The notes: generated by a model not told the origin, from the letters alone. A stretch of 45,771 bases of DNA from Prevotella sp. UBA2444 (GCA_002342665.1 DDQK01000040.1:1-45771); one strand, 5' to 3'. Counted from the first letter of the stretch, positions 7,820-16,502 are shown. Made by a program: numbers and translations.

Positions 7820-9277
7820 TTACTCTTTGATAATACGCATATTGCTGATACCCTGATAGCTGACCGCTCCCTTGCGTTCCAGATAGTCGATGATGAAGCT
7901 TGAGGTCTCACGGTTCTGTCCTTCGGGCTCTCTGCTGAGGAGAGACTTCATGACAGCAGACATATAGCTGCTGGTGGCTATCGAGTAAACCTTGGAGTAG
8001 TCTGGATCCTTGCCGTCTTCCGTCAGTAGCCTGATGCGCTTCAGCTGGTTGGTATTGTCCTTGTCCACCGTTACTTCACATATCAGTCCTGAGATGCGTG
8101 GCAGATGGTTGAGTGTGCCACGGCTATAGGTAGTCATGACCGTCACCAGTTCCTCGATGGTCATCCTGAGAATGACGGCCTCGTTGTAGAATGGGTCCAT
8201 CGACAGGATGTCGAACACGGTGATGTTGCCTGCCGGCAGGCGATTGAGGCGCACATTGCCGGGGTTCACCAGCCCGATGTCGGCTCTGGTTTCCTCCCTG
8301 AAGGCATCGCACATCATATAGCTGATCTCGTCGCTCGTCTCGAAGGGCGTGGCAGCCTGTGCTATCACTTGTTTGAAATCGGGATTGTCGCTGAAGTAGT
8401 CGACCATGGCTTGCACAATCCTGTTGCTCTTGGGGAAACTGGGCACGTCGATGTATTCTGCCTTTTTGTCGGTGATGCGACCATTCCAGAGGGTGAGAGT
8501 GATGTGTGTCACCTTCGACAGCCGGTTGCTGTTCTGGGTGATGAGTACACCGTTGTGGAGCGGTTCGTCGGCAGTCAGCTGGGTGTGGGAGTGCCCGCCG
8601 ATGATCAGGTCGAGCCATGGGTATTCCTCTGCCATCTTGATGTCATCCTCATAGCCGATGTGAGAGAGCAGGATGGTGGCATCGCACTGTTCGCTGAAGT
8701 CCATGTACCGTGCTACGGTTCTCAGTGGTGAGGCAAAGCGGTAATCCTTCACGTTGTCGGGATGGGTGTCGGGTCGCCCCTGGGGGTTCACCTGCACTGT
8801 ACCGATGACACCTATCTTCAGTCCGTCCACATCGAACACCTGTGTGGGAACTATTCCCAGGTGTTTGTCTTCTGTGGGGAAGATATTGGCGCAGATGTAG
8901 TTGAAGGCCGAGAGACCTATCAGCGGTTCCAGCGAATGCACGTCAAACTCGTGGTTGCCGAGGGTGGTGGCATGGAATCCCACCGTGTTCATCAGTGCCA
9001 CCATCGGGTAGGACGACGGCTTGTACATGTCGTTCAGCGGATTGCCCGTGCGGTTGTCGCCGGCAGAGAGTATCAGCAGCTGCGGATAGAGCGTGCGCAG
9101 GCTGTCGGCGATGGCTGCCAGCTGCGGAAATGCCTTGATGTTGGCATGCATGTCGTTGGCTGCCAGGATGTGTATCTCCCGTTTCTGTCCGTAGGTGCTG
9201 ATGGTCAGCAGGACCGACAGGCAGAGCGTGACGACTATTCTGGTGTAACAAGTGTGATTCAGGCGGTATCCTTTCAT
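7820..9277 (-). CDS. Secreted 5'-nucleotidase/UshA-like metallophosphatase
   Basis: The 485-residue protein probably removes phosphate from nucleotides or related esters outside the cytoplasm. A signal-anchor-like segment (about 13-30) is followed by a calcineurin-type metallophosphoesterase domain: NDMHAN (D42, H44), GDN (D74), GNHEF (N108, H109), SHIG (H206) and GGHSHT (H229, H231). The C-terminal half (about 290-485) resembles the 5'-nucleotidase substrate-binding domain. It converges on waaA with only four bases between the stop codons. The precise substrate cannot be read from the sequence. Confidence 0.88.
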   Translation of the reverse strand: MKGYRLNHTCYTRIVVTLCLSVLLTISTYGQKREIHILAANDMHANIKAFPQLAAIADSLRTLYPQLLILSAGDNRTGNPLNDMYKPSSYPMVALMNTVGFHATTLGNHEFDVHSLEPLIGLSAFNYICANIFPTEDKHLGIVPTQVFDVDGLKIGVIGTVQVNPQGRPDTHPDNVKDYRFASPLRTVARYMDFSEQCDATILLSHIGYEDDIKMAEEYPWLDLIIGGHSHTQLTADEPLHNGVLITQNSNRLSKVTHITLTLWNGRITDKKAEYIDVPSFPKSNRIVQAMVDYFSDNPDFKQVIAQAATPFETSDEISYMMCDAFREETRADIGLVNPGNVRLNRLPAGNITVFDILSMDPFYNEAVILRMTIEELVTVMTTYSRGTLNHLPRISGLICEVTVDKDNTNQLKRIRLLTEDGKDPDYSKVYSIATSSYMSAVMKSLLSREPEGQNRETSSFIIDYLERKGAVSYQGISNMRIIKE

Positions 9278-9309
9278 TCTTATTGCGCTAAATGTTATTA
9301 ACGTAGATG

Positions 9310-9317
9310 CAAAGATA
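9310..9317 (-). promoter_or_regulatory. -7 box of the metallophosphatase gene
   Basis: TATCTTTG on the minus strand, 32 nt before the start codon. No convincing -33 TTTG accompanies it. Confidence 0.55.
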
Positions 9318-9400
9318 CATAATATTTATGAAATAAGGGCCATCATTCGTGATTTATTTCGTATTATGGGATAAAATAGCAATTAATCTTCCAAAATCGC

Positions 9401-9431
9401 TTTCGTATATCAGCTTTATTGTGTAATTTTG
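9401..9431 (+). promoter_or_regulatory. Promoter of the membrane metallophosphoesterase gene
   Basis: A near-match -33 element TTTC (9401-9404) is separated by 19 nt from TAATTTTG (9424-9431). The predicted leader is about 20 nt. Confidence 0.6.
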
Positions 9432-9456
9432 CACGGGAGTTTTGATTCTAAAAGGG

Positions 9457-10575
9457 ATGAAAGCTATGTGGATGTTTGTGTTTTGGGTGCTGCCGTTGGT
9501 GGCTATCGTCTATCTCGGATGGCATATATGGACCATTCTGCCGTGGTCGGGATGGTGGAAGTCGGGAGTCATTACGCTGGGTGTGGGCTGCTTTCTGCTG
9601 CTCTTCCTCTCAGTGGCGCGACGGTTCGACACATTGCCCCTGCCAGTGGCTCAACTGGCATACGAGGTGGGCACCTCGTCGATCATGGTGATGCTCTATC
9701 TGGTGATGCTCTTCCTGGTACTCGATCTGGGACGCCTGCTGCATCTCGTGCCCCGTTCGTTGCTATACCATAACTGGCAGTCGGCTCTTGCCATCTTCGT
9801 ACTGATCTTTGCGGTGTTCCTCTATGGCAATCTCCATTATAAGAATAAGGTACGGGTATCGCTGGAGCTTCCTACGCAGAAGCCGTTGGCGAAAGACTAT
9901 CGGGTGGTGATGCTTTCCGACCTGCATCTGGGGTACCATAATCCTCGCAAGGAACTGGCCCGATGGGTGGATATGATCAATGCCGAACAGCCTGATTTCA
10001 TCCTGATTGCAGGCGATATCATCGACGGCAGCATGCGGCCCCTGATAGAGGAGAAGATGACTGAGGAGTTCCATCGGTTGAAAGCGCCTGTCTATGCCAG
10101 CCTGGGAAATCATGAGTACTATGCCGGCTCCCCGGAGGCGCAGCAGTTCTTCCGTGACGCTGGTATCCGTCTGCTCATCGATGAGGCTGCCGTGATAGAC
10201 AGTAGCATCGTCATCATCGGGCGTGACGACCGTACCAATATGCGTCGCAAGCCCGTCAAAGACTTGGTGGCGGCAGCCAATGTTCAATGTTCAATGCTCA
10301 ATGTTCAATCATATACCATCATACTCGACCACCAGCCTTACAATCTCGAGCGCAGTGAGCAGGCTGGTGCCGATTTCCAGCTCAGCGGGCATACCCATCG
10401 CGGACAGGTGTGGCCTATCTCGTGGATTACCGATGCCATTTATGAGTGCTCATGGGGCAGCCATCAGCGCGGCAATACCCGCTTCTATGTGTCTTCCGGC
10501 ATCGGCATCTGGGGCGGTAAGTACCGCATCGGCACGCAGTCGGAATATGTGGTGGCAACCATCAGAAGGGAGTAG
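9457..10575 (+). CDS. Membrane-anchored metallophosphoesterase (YaeI/YkuE-like)
   Basis: Four predicted membrane segments in the first 130 residues are followed by a calcineurin-like phosphoesterase domain: SDLHLG (D155, H157), AGDII (D187), LGNHEYY (about 216-222), then a C-terminal GHTHRG. Relatives act at the cell envelope, some on lipid-linked phosphates, but the substrate here is unknown. The ATG at 9457 is preferred over an upstream in-frame TTG at 9442 because of the nearby promoter. Residues about 275-284 derive from a CAATGTT tandem repeat inserted between metal-binding motifs. The stop codon lies within a terminator stem. Confidence 0.87.
   Translation: MKAMWMFVFWVLPLVAIVYLGWHIWTILPWSGWWKSGVITLGVGCFLLLFLSVARRFDTLPLPVAQLAYEVGTSSIMVMLYLVMLFLVLDLGRLLHLVPRSLLYHNWQSALAIFVLIFAVFLYGNLHYKNKVRVSLELPTQKPLAKDYRVVMLSDLHLGYHNPRKELARWVDMINAEQPDFILIAGDIIDGSMRPLIEEKMTEEFHRLKAPVYASLGNHEYYAGSPEAQQFFRDAGIRLLIDEAAVIDSSIVIIGRDDRTNMRRKPVKDLVAAANVQCSMLNVQSYTIILDHQPYNLERSEQAGADFQLSGHTHRGQVWPISWITDAIYECSWGSHQRGNTRFYVSSGIGIWGGKYRIGTQSEYVVATIRRE
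10278..10305 (+). repeat. Four CAATGTT heptamers inside the metallophosphoesterase gene
   Basis: Three perfect copies and one variant copy of CAATGTT, translated in frame as an Asn/Val/Gln/Cys/Ser/Met stretch. Its reverse complement (TTGAACA) is the unit found just before rpoC. Confidence 0.85.
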
Positions 10576-10590
10576 CACTGCTACTCCCTT
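10566..10590. terminator. Shared bidirectional terminator containing both stop codons
   Basis: A perfect 11-bp stem (AAGGGAGTAGC, 10566-10576, and its complement 10580-10590) with a three-base loop is followed by T-rich sequence on the plus strand and preceded by A-containing sequence. The stop of the metallophosphoesterase gene (10573-10575) and that of the opposing symporter gene (10581-10583) both lie in the hairpin. Confidence 0.85.
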
Positions 10591-11540
10591 TTGTATTTCC
10601 TATGTTGCCAGATTTCTATTGAGTTGATGATGTTCTGCCAGAGAATGTAGCAGCCGGGACCTACTGACGACAGGGGATTCAGGTAGGTGGAGGAGAGCCA
10701 GATGGCAAAGGCGGTGTTCTTCTGGCCGAGGGCCTGTCCGGACTCCTGTGCGTGGTTGAAGAAATGGCCGATGTAACGCCCCACGGCAAACTGCACGACG
10801 CACATGACCAGTCCCAGCAGGGCGATGGCCAAGAGCAGGGCGACGGTGCTTTCGGCATTGACGATATTCTTCACCGTAGTGCCTGTAACAATCATCAGTG
10901 AACAGCCCCACAGGTAGTAGCTCAGGTCGTTGATGGAGATGATCCAGGCGTGGAGTCGGTGCATGTGGTGTTTCACCACGTATGCCAGCAGCATCGGCAC
11001 GATCAGCACGATGAACACTTCGTGGAGTATCTTCAGGAAGGCAGCCATGAAGGTGATGTCTGCTCCTTTCTCGATCATCGGGAAGCAGACGGGCACGAGT
11101 AGGGCTGTAAGAAAGTTGGAGAGGAAGGTGTAGGTGGTCATCTGTTCCAGCGAGCCTCCCAGCTTCTGGGTGACTACGGCAGCGGCAGTGGCGCAGGGAC
11201 AGATGACGCACATCAGGATGGCCTCCATCAATACGAGGCTGTCGCCCGCCATGGAGAATCCGAGCATCAGCCCCATCAGTGCTGCGATGAAGATGAGCTG
11301 GAACAGGCCTGTCCAGAAATGCCACGCCACGGGCCGCAGCTTGCGGAAGTCGACCTTGCAGAAAGTGACAAACAGCACCAGGAACATGAACGCCGGCAGG
11401 ATGGCAGCAAATATGGGGTCGAAGAACGCCGCGGCCTCTTCCAGGCCGGGAGTGAATGCGAATACCAGATAGGCTGCTGCTCCGGTGCCCATGGCCACTG
11501 GCAGTGTCCAGTCCTTGATGAAACGAACGATAGCCGTAAT
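10581..11540 (-). CDS. Bile acid:sodium symporter-family transporter
   Basis: A polytopic inner-membrane protein of the BASS (SBF) family, with about nine or ten hydrophobic segments and the early motif FIKDWTLPVAMG. The family transports organic anions with sodium; the substrate is unknown. No ATG or GTG lies where the family N-terminus should begin. The gene overlaps the preceding carbonic-anhydrase-like gene: GGAGGA is followed by TAA of that gene and then ATT ACG. The start given (ATT at 11540) is a guess; ACG at 11537 is equally possible, and an in-frame GTG downstream would delete part of the first helix. Translational coupling is likely. Confidence 0.8.
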   Translation of the reverse strand: MTAIVRFIKDWTLPVAMGTGAAAYLVFAFTPGLEEAAAFFDPIFAAILPAFMFLVLFVTFCKVDFRKLRPVAWHFWTGLFQLIFIAALMGLMLGFSMAGDSLVLMEAILMCVICPCATAAAVVTQKLGGSLEQMTTYTFLSNFLTALLVPVCFPMIEKGADITFMAAFLKILHEVFIVLIVPMLLAYVVKHHMHRLHAWIISINDLSYYLWGCSLMIVTGTTVKNIVNAESTVALLLAIALLGLVMCVVQFAVGRYIGHFFNHAQESGQALGQKNTAFAIWLSSTYLNPLSSVGPGCYILWQNIINSIEIWQHRKYKRE

Positions 11541-12046
11541 TACTCCTCCGCTAGATAGTATTTTGAGTATGCCACGTAATGCTCGGCGTTGTCTGTCTGT
11601 CCGGGTCTGACGGGCTTGATGTACTTGGCAGGCACGCCACCCCAGATCTCTCCGGCAGGTATCTTGGTGTTCTGAAGCACCAGGGCTCCTGCAGCCACGA
11701 TGGCTCCCTCGCCAATCTCGCATCCGTCGAGCAGTGTCGAGCCCATGCCGATGAGGGCATGGTCATGGATGGTGCAGGCATGCACGGTGACGTTATGCCC
11801 GACAGTCACGTAGTTGCCGATATGTGTGGGGCCTGTCTCGTGGGTCACATGCACACAGCTGCCATCCTGGATATTCGTGCAGTTGCCGATCGTGATGGGA
11901 GCCACGTCGCCGCGCACCACGGCATTGAACCATACTGAGCATTCGTCGCCCATAGTCACATCTCCAACGATGGTAGCGTTCTCACTGAAATAACAGTCTC
12001 GCCCCCATTTGGGAGCGAGACCGCGGTATGATTTAATCAGGGCCAT
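11540..12046 (-). CDS. Gamma-carbonic anhydrase-like hexapeptide protein
   Basis: A 168-residue left-handed beta-helix protein of the gamma-carbonic anhydrase/YrdA/PaaY group. Repeated hexapeptide turns run from about residue 20 to 140. The three histidines expected to bind metal are visible: H66 in CVHVTH, and H84 and H89 in VGHNVTVHA. Carbonic anhydrase activity is possible but many family members have none shown. It lies 26 bp downstream of mdh on the same strand and its stop overlaps the symporter start. Confidence 0.88.
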   Translation of the reverse strand: MALIKSYRGLAPKWGRDCYFSENATIVGDVTMGDECSVWFNAVVRGDVAPITIGNCTNIQDGSCVHVTHETGPTHIGNYVTVGHNVTVHACTIHDHALIGMGSTLLDGCEIGEGAIVAAGALVLQNTKIPAGEIWGGVPAKYIKPVRPGQTDNAEHYVAYSKYYLAEE

Positions 12047-12072
12047 TATTCACTATTCGTTAATCACTAATC

Positions 12073-13062
12073 TTAGAGGTTCGGATTAATCTTGTTCCAC
12101 TCTGAGATGGGGGGCACGATGTTCAGCGTCACCAGCTCGTCGCGCATCTTGCACAGGTGCTCGTAGCTCTGGTCAAGCTTGGCATTCTCCTCGGCAGTAC
12201 CCTGGGGAACCTCAAACTTGGCACCCTCGGCAGTCATGGTGGTCTTCATGGCCATCATGATGTGGTCGTACTTGTCGGTCTTCACGTATGTGCCAACGGG
12301 GAAGCGGAAGGGCTCACCACCCATGGCTGCGCGGATCATCTCAACGGAGAGGTAGGCAGGGCTCTGGAAGGAGCTGCGGCCACGGAGCTCGATGATCTTG
12401 GCACCACCCTTGGTGACGTCGATCTTCATCTGCTCCCACTCCTCGGCGGGGAACTCGGCGGTGCCGATGATGTCAGTCAGCTTGCGGCCGGCGATCTCCA
12501 CGTGGCTTCCGAATACTGCCATCTGCTCACCGTGGCCACCGTAGGTAGCGCAGCCTGTGATCTGGTTCTGCATCACGCCGAACTTCTTGGCCAGGGCCGA
12601 CTGCAGACGGGTGGTGTCCAGTCCGGCGAGGGTGGTCACCTGTCCAGGCTTCAGTCCGGAGTAGAGCAGCGTCACCAGACCTGTCAGGTCGGCGGGGTTG
12701 AAGATGATCACCACGTGCTTCACGTCGGGGCAGTACTTCTTGATGTTCTGGCCCAGCTCCTCGGCGATCTTGCAGTTGCCTGCGAGCAGATCCTCGCGGG
12801 TCATGCCAGCCTTACGGGGAGCACCGCCTGAAGAGATGATGTACTTGGCATTCTTGAAAGCCTCCTCGGCATCAGTGGTGGCAACGATGTTCACATCGTC
12901 GAAGCCGCTCTGGCGCATCTCCTCAGCCACACCCTCGGGTGAGAACACATCATAAAGACAGATTTCTGTGGTCAGACCCATCATCAGGGCGGTCTGAGCC
13001 ATGTTTGAACCAATCATACCGGCAGCGCCGACGATGGTCAATTTCTCATTTGTTAAAGCCAT
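12073..13062 (-). CDS. mdh: Malate dehydrogenase
   Basis: NAD-dependent interconversion of malate and oxaloacetate, part of the reductive branch leading to fumarate and succinate in anaerobic Bacteroidota. The Rossmann motif GAAGMIG is at residues 12-18, the substrate-binding loop reads APRKAGMTREDLL, and the catalytic histidine lies in ATYGGHGEQM. The 329-residue length is normal. The C-terminus resembles the distinctive Bacteroidales subgroup. It is the first gene of a probable mdh, carbonic anhydrase-like, symporter transcription unit. Confidence 0.93.
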   Translation of the reverse strand: MALTNEKLTIVGAAGMIGSNMAQTALMMGLTTEICLYDVFSPEGVAEEMRQSGFDDVNIVATTDAEEAFKNAKYIISSGGAPRKAGMTREDLLAGNCKIAEELGQNIKKYCPDVKHVVIIFNPADLTGLVTLLYSGLKPGQVTTLAGLDTTRLQSALAKKFGVMQNQITGCATYGGHGEQMAVFGSHVEIAGRKLTDIIGTAEFPAEEWEQMKIDVTKGGAKIIELRGRSSFQSPAYLSVEMIRAAMGGEPFRFPVGTYVKTDKYDHIMMAMKTTMTAEGAKFEVPQGTAEENAKLDQSYEHLCKMRDELVTLNIVPPISEWNKINPNL

Positions 13063-13081
13063 AATTCTTTTATTATTATTA

Positions 13082-13110
13082 TTTGATATATCAAAAGTGC
13101 TGCAAAGTTA
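13082..13110 (-). promoter_or_regulatory. mdh -7 box with downstream palindrome
   Basis: TAACTTTG on the minus strand (13103-13110) is the likely -7 box. The perfect 14-bp palindrome TTTGATATATCAAA (13082-13095) covers the predicted start of transcription and could be an operator. Confidence 0.55.
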
Positions 13111-13186
13111 ATAAAAAAGCGGCATACTTTGCCGATTTTAATTATTAATCTTAGTTAATCGGGTGCAAACTATGGCAAAAACTTTG

Positions 13187-13194
13187 TATCTTTG
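13187..13194 (+). promoter_or_regulatory. -7 box of the aminopeptidase gene
   Basis: TATCTTTG, 23 nt before the ATG at 13218. No good -33 TTTG is seen. Confidence 0.55.
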
Positions 13195-13217
13195 TAAACT
13201 CTAAATGACAAATAAAC

Positions 13218-15026
13218 ATGGATATGGATATACATCAGCGATTAGAAGACCTCCGCGAGGTGATGCGGCGCGAACATCTCGCCGCCTTCATCTTCCCCAG
13301 TACCGACCCCCATCAGGGTGAGTATGTACCCGACCACTGGAAGGGGCGGGAGTGGATTTCGGGCTTCAACGGCTCGGCGGGTACGGCCGTTGTGACGATG
13401 ACATCGGCTGCCCTCTGGACCGACTCGCGCTACTTCATCGCTGCCGAAGAGCAGCTTCGGGGGACAGAATTCCAGTTGATGAAACTGAAGATGCCTGGCA
13501 CGCCTACCATCGCCGAATGGGTCGGCAAAGAGTGCGGCGCAGGGGCAGAAGTGGCACTCGACGGCTGGTGCAGCTCTGCCAATGCTGTGAAGGAATTGAT
13601 AGTCGACCTGCGCAGGGAGGGTGGTATCACCCTGCGCACCAATCTCGACCCGCTGCGCCAAATCTGGCGCAATCGTCCGCCGATCCCCGAGAATCCCGTC
13701 GCGATACAACCCCTGGAATATGCCGGTGAGGCTGCTCACGACAAGATTGCCCGCATTCGCAAGGCTCTGCGTGAAAAGCATGCCGACGGGATGCTGATGA
13801 CGGCCCTGGATGATATCGCATGGACGCTCAACCTGCGGGGCACCGATGTGCATTGCAATCCCGTCTTCGTCAGTTATCTGCTGATTTCTTCCAAGGATGT
13901 CACCCTATATATTAATAAGGTGAAGCTTTCGACGGAGGCCGTTGCCTATCTGAAGGCTGAAGGGGTAGGGGTGGACGACTATGAGAATGTGGTGAAGGGG
14001 CTGAAGGACTATTTCGAGTACAATATCCTGCTCGATCCCGACGAGGTGAACTATGTGCTCTTCAAGACCGTCACACGAGAGATTGTCGAGGAGGAGTCAC
14101 CCGTCAAGCGGATGAAGACCATCAAGAACGAAAGGGAGATCCTGGGTTTTAGGTCTGCGATGCTGAAAGACGGCATCGCAATGACAAAGTTTCTCTATTG
14201 GCTTGATAAAAGCATCACATCAGTTCCCCTCCAACGGGAGGGAGTAGGGGAGGTCTCTCTCTCCGAGCTCTCCATCTCCGATCGGCTCACTTCCCTTCGC
14301 TCCCAGCAGGCTCTTTTCCGCGACATCTCCTTCGATACCATTGCTGCCTACGGTCCCCACGGGGCTATCGTCCATTATGAACCCACCCCAGAGACAGACA
14401 TCCCCCTGCAGCCTCATGGATTGCTGCTGCTCGACAGCGGTGCCCAGTATCTCGACGGCACCACCGACATCACCCGTACCATCGCCCTCGGCCCTCTCAC
14501 GGAGGAGGAGAAACGGGTCTACACCCTCGTGCTGAAAGGCCACATCCAGATAGAACTGGCCAAGTTCCCCAGCGGCATCAGCGGTACACAGCTCGACGTG
14601 CTCGCCAAACAGGCGATGTGGCGCGAGGGTCTCACTTATCTGCATGGTACGGGTCACGGTGTGGGTTCATACCTCAACGTTCATGAGGGGCCTCACCAGA
14701 TTCGTATGGAGTGGAAACCGGCCCCACTCGTCGCCGGCATGACCGTCACCGACGAGCCTGGCATCTATCTCGAGGGCCGTTTCGGAGTGCGTATCGAGAA
14801 CACGCTGCTCATCGTGCCCTATCGTGAGACTGAGTTCGGACAATTCCTCCAATTCGAGTCGCTCACCCTCTGTCCCATCGACAAGGCGCCCATCATCCGT
14901 GAGATGATGCTTCAGGAGGAGATCGACTGGCTCAACCAGTATCATCAGCGCGTCTTCGACACCCTCGCACCCCATCTCTCTGACGATGAGGCTGCCTGGC
15001 TCCAAGATGCGTGTGAGGCGATTTGA
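13218..15026 (+). CDS. Xaa-Pro aminopeptidase (M24B, aminopeptidase P type)
   Basis: Removes N-terminal residues preceding proline. The 602-residue length fits the three-domain long form (two creatinase-like N-terminal domains plus a pita-bread catalytic domain). Metal ligands are visible: D406 in LLLDSGAQY and D417 in TDITRT, His in HGTGHGVGSY, and the two glutamates in DEPGIYLEG and VRIENTLL. Residues about 336-348 (VPLQREGVGEV) are coded by a palindromic repeat element and look like an insertion. ATG 13224 is an alternative start. Confidence 0.93.
   Translation: MDMDIHQRLEDLREVMRREHLAAFIFPSTDPHQGEYVPDHWKGREWISGFNGSAGTAVVTMTSAALWTDSRYFIAAEEQLRGTEFQLMKLKMPGTPTIAEWVGKECGAGAEVALDGWCSSANAVKELIVDLRREGGITLRTNLDPLRQIWRNRPPIPENPVAIQPLEYAGEAAHDKIARIRKALREKHADGMLMTALDDIAWTLNLRGTDVHCNPVFVSYLLISSKDVTLYINKVKLSTEAVAYLKAEGVGVDDYENVVKGLKDYFEYNILLDPDEVNYVLFKTVTREIVEEESPVKRMKTIKNEREILGFRSAMLKDGIAMTKFLYWLDKSITSVPLQREGVGEVSLSELSISDRLTSLRSQQALFRDISFDTIAAYGPHGAIVHYEPTPETDIPLQPHGLLLLDSGAQYLDGTTDITRTIALGPLTEEEKRVYTLVLKGHIQIELAKFPSGISGTQLDVLAKQAMWREGLTYLHGTGHGVGSYLNVHEGPHQIRMEWKPAPLVAGMTVTDEPGIYLEGRFGVRIENTLLIVPYRETEFGQFLQFESLTLCPIDKAPIIREMMLQEEIDWLNQYHQRVFDTLAPHLSDDEAAWLQDACEAI
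14225..14260 (+). repeat. Palindromic element inside the aminopeptidase gene
   Basis: The element has a CCCTCC (14227-14232) and GGAGGG (14237-14242) stem followed by AGTAGGGGAGGTC. It aligns with the element at 39617-39654 in the outer-membrane receptor gene. It is read in frame and does not disrupt the catalytic motifs downstream. Confidence 0.7.
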
Positions 15027-15211
15027 ACTCCTGATATTAAAAATGTTAGCAATGAATTACGGAAACAGGAAACTGTTATAGCCGTACCTCGGCTTAGCAA
15101 TAGGCCTGTCATTGTCGACGACCAAGGATGCCGTGCGCGCCCTCCCTATCTGAAAAAAGTAGAATGAGAAGGACAAAAAATGCATTGCAAAGCATAAAAA
15201 GTTGCTAAAAA

Positions 15212-15243
15212 CTTGGTGAATTTCTAAAAAAGTAGTAACTTTG
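15212..15243 (+). promoter_or_regulatory. rpsU promoter
   Basis: A CTTG near-match (15212-15215) lies 20 nt before TAACTTTG (15236-15243) in the context TAGTAACTTTGCACCCGC. This context is nearly the same as in the tRNA-tuf and rplC promoters. The leader before rpsU is about 65 nt. The sequence between 15027 and 15211 shows no other feature. Confidence 0.75.
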
Positions 15244-15310
15244 CACCCGCTTTTCGCGATATGGTGTGCGGAAGCGTTAAGTTTAACATAAAATTTTAAA
15301 GCAAAGACAA

Positions 15311-15502
15311 ATGATTATTGTACCAGTAAAAGAAGGCGAGAACATCGAGAAGGCCCTCAAGAAGTTTAAGAGAAAGTTTGAAAAGACAGGTGTTGTGAAA
15401 GAGCTTCGCCGTCGTCAGCAGTTCGACAAACCCTCTGTACTGAAGCGCCTTAAGATGGAGCATGCCATCTATGTGCAGCAGCTCCGCGCTAACGAGGAAT
15501 AA
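15311..15502 (+). CDS. rpsU: 30S ribosomal protein bS21
   Basis: A 63-residue Lys/Arg-rich protein matching bS21 (IIVPVKEGENIEKALKKFKR start). In Bacteroidota bS21 helps occlude the anti-Shine-Dalgarno sequence of 16S rRNA. The region before the ATG (TTTTAAAGCAAAGACAA) has no Shine-Dalgarno-like sequence. Confidence 0.95.
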   Translation: MIIVPVKEGENIEKALKKFKRKFEKTGVVKELRRRQQFDKPSVLKRLKMEHAIYVQQLRANEE

Positions 15503-15592
15503 TAAAAGTTCCTAAAAAATTTGGTAGTCTCGGAAATTTTTCGTAAATTCGCTGCGAAATAGTAAGAGTCTTAGTGCTCCGAAGCGGATTTT

Positions 15593-16477
15593 ATGATGAT
15601 TGACCAGTTTCTGAACTACCTGCGCTATGAGCGGAATGCTTCTCTGCTGACGGTGCAGAACTACGAGGAGAGCCTTCGGGCGTTTGAATCGTATATTACA
15701 CATAAGGACGACAGTCTCTCTCTGGATCGGGTAGACACCGATCTTATCCGTGACTGGATGGAGAGTCTGATGGATAAAGGAAACTCTGCTTCAACGATTA
15801 ACAAGAAATTGAGTGCACTGCGTTCCTTTTATCGTTATGCCCTTAAGCGAAGGCTGGTGGATGTTGATCCTGCCCATTGTATTACGGGTCCGAAGAAGAA
15901 GAAAGTGCTGCCCCAATTCCTGCGGGAGGGAGAGATGGACCGGCTGCTCGACGATGTGGAGTGGGGGAATACATATAAAGATGCCCTCGCGCGTACCATA
16001 TTAATATTATTATATGAAGCCGGCCTGCGCCGTTCGGAACTGACGGGGCTCAACGATGCCGACATCGACTTCGCGGGGCGTCAGCTGAAAGTGACAGGTA
16101 AGCGCAACAAGCAACGCATCATTCCCTTTGGAGAAGAACTGGCTACTGAGCTGCAACACTATATAGAGGTGCGCAATGCTCAGTTTGCGAATCGCCCTGA
16201 GGGTGCACTATTCCTCAGCGACAAGGGGCTCCGGGTGACAGCCGGCCAAGTGTATCGGACGGTGCACCAGTATCTCTCGACGGTGACATCGCTGAAGAAA
16301 CGGTCGCCCCACGTGCTTCGCCATACGTTTGCCACGGCGATGCTCAACAACGGGGCGGGGCTGGAGTCGATCAAGAACCTGCTGGGCCATGAGAGTGTCT
16401 CGACGACGGAGATTTACACCCACACCACGTTCGAGCAATTAAAGCGAGTGTACAAAGAGGCTCATCCAAGAGCCTGA
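15593..16477 (+). CDS. xerC: Tyrosine recombinase XerC/XerD family
   Basis: A 294-residue site-specific recombinase with an N-terminal core-binding domain (about 3-90) and a C-terminal catalytic domain. All catalytic residues are present: R146 (GLRRSEL), K170, H240-R243 (HVLRHT), H266 (GHES) and Y275 (EIYTHT). Chromosomal context between rpsU and hpf and the standard length favour a housekeeping dimer-resolution recombinase over a phage integrase. XerC versus XerD cannot be settled by eye. ATG 15596 is an alternative start. Confidence 0.88.
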   Translation: MMIDQFLNYLRYERNASLLTVQNYEESLRAFESYITHKDDSLSLDRVDTDLIRDWMESLMDKGNSASTINKKLSALRSFYRYALKRRLVDVDPAHCITGPKKKKVLPQFLREGEMDRLLDDVEWGNTYKDALARTILILLYEAGLRRSELTGLNDADIDFAGRQLKVTGKRNKQRIIPFGEELATELQHYIEVRNAQFANRPEGALFLSDKGLRVTAGQVYRTVHQYLSTVTSLKKRSPHVLRHTFATAMLNNGAGLESIKNLLGHESVSTTEIYTHTTFEQLKRVYKEAHPRA

Positions 16478-16502
16478 ATCCTTATCAATAACTATTTAAA
16501 AT

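Noticed and set aside
13119..13140. Terminator between mdh and the aminopeptidase gene
   Set aside because: The CGGCA/TGCCG hairpin lies between divergent promoters, where a terminator has no obvious role, and the stem is only 5 bp.
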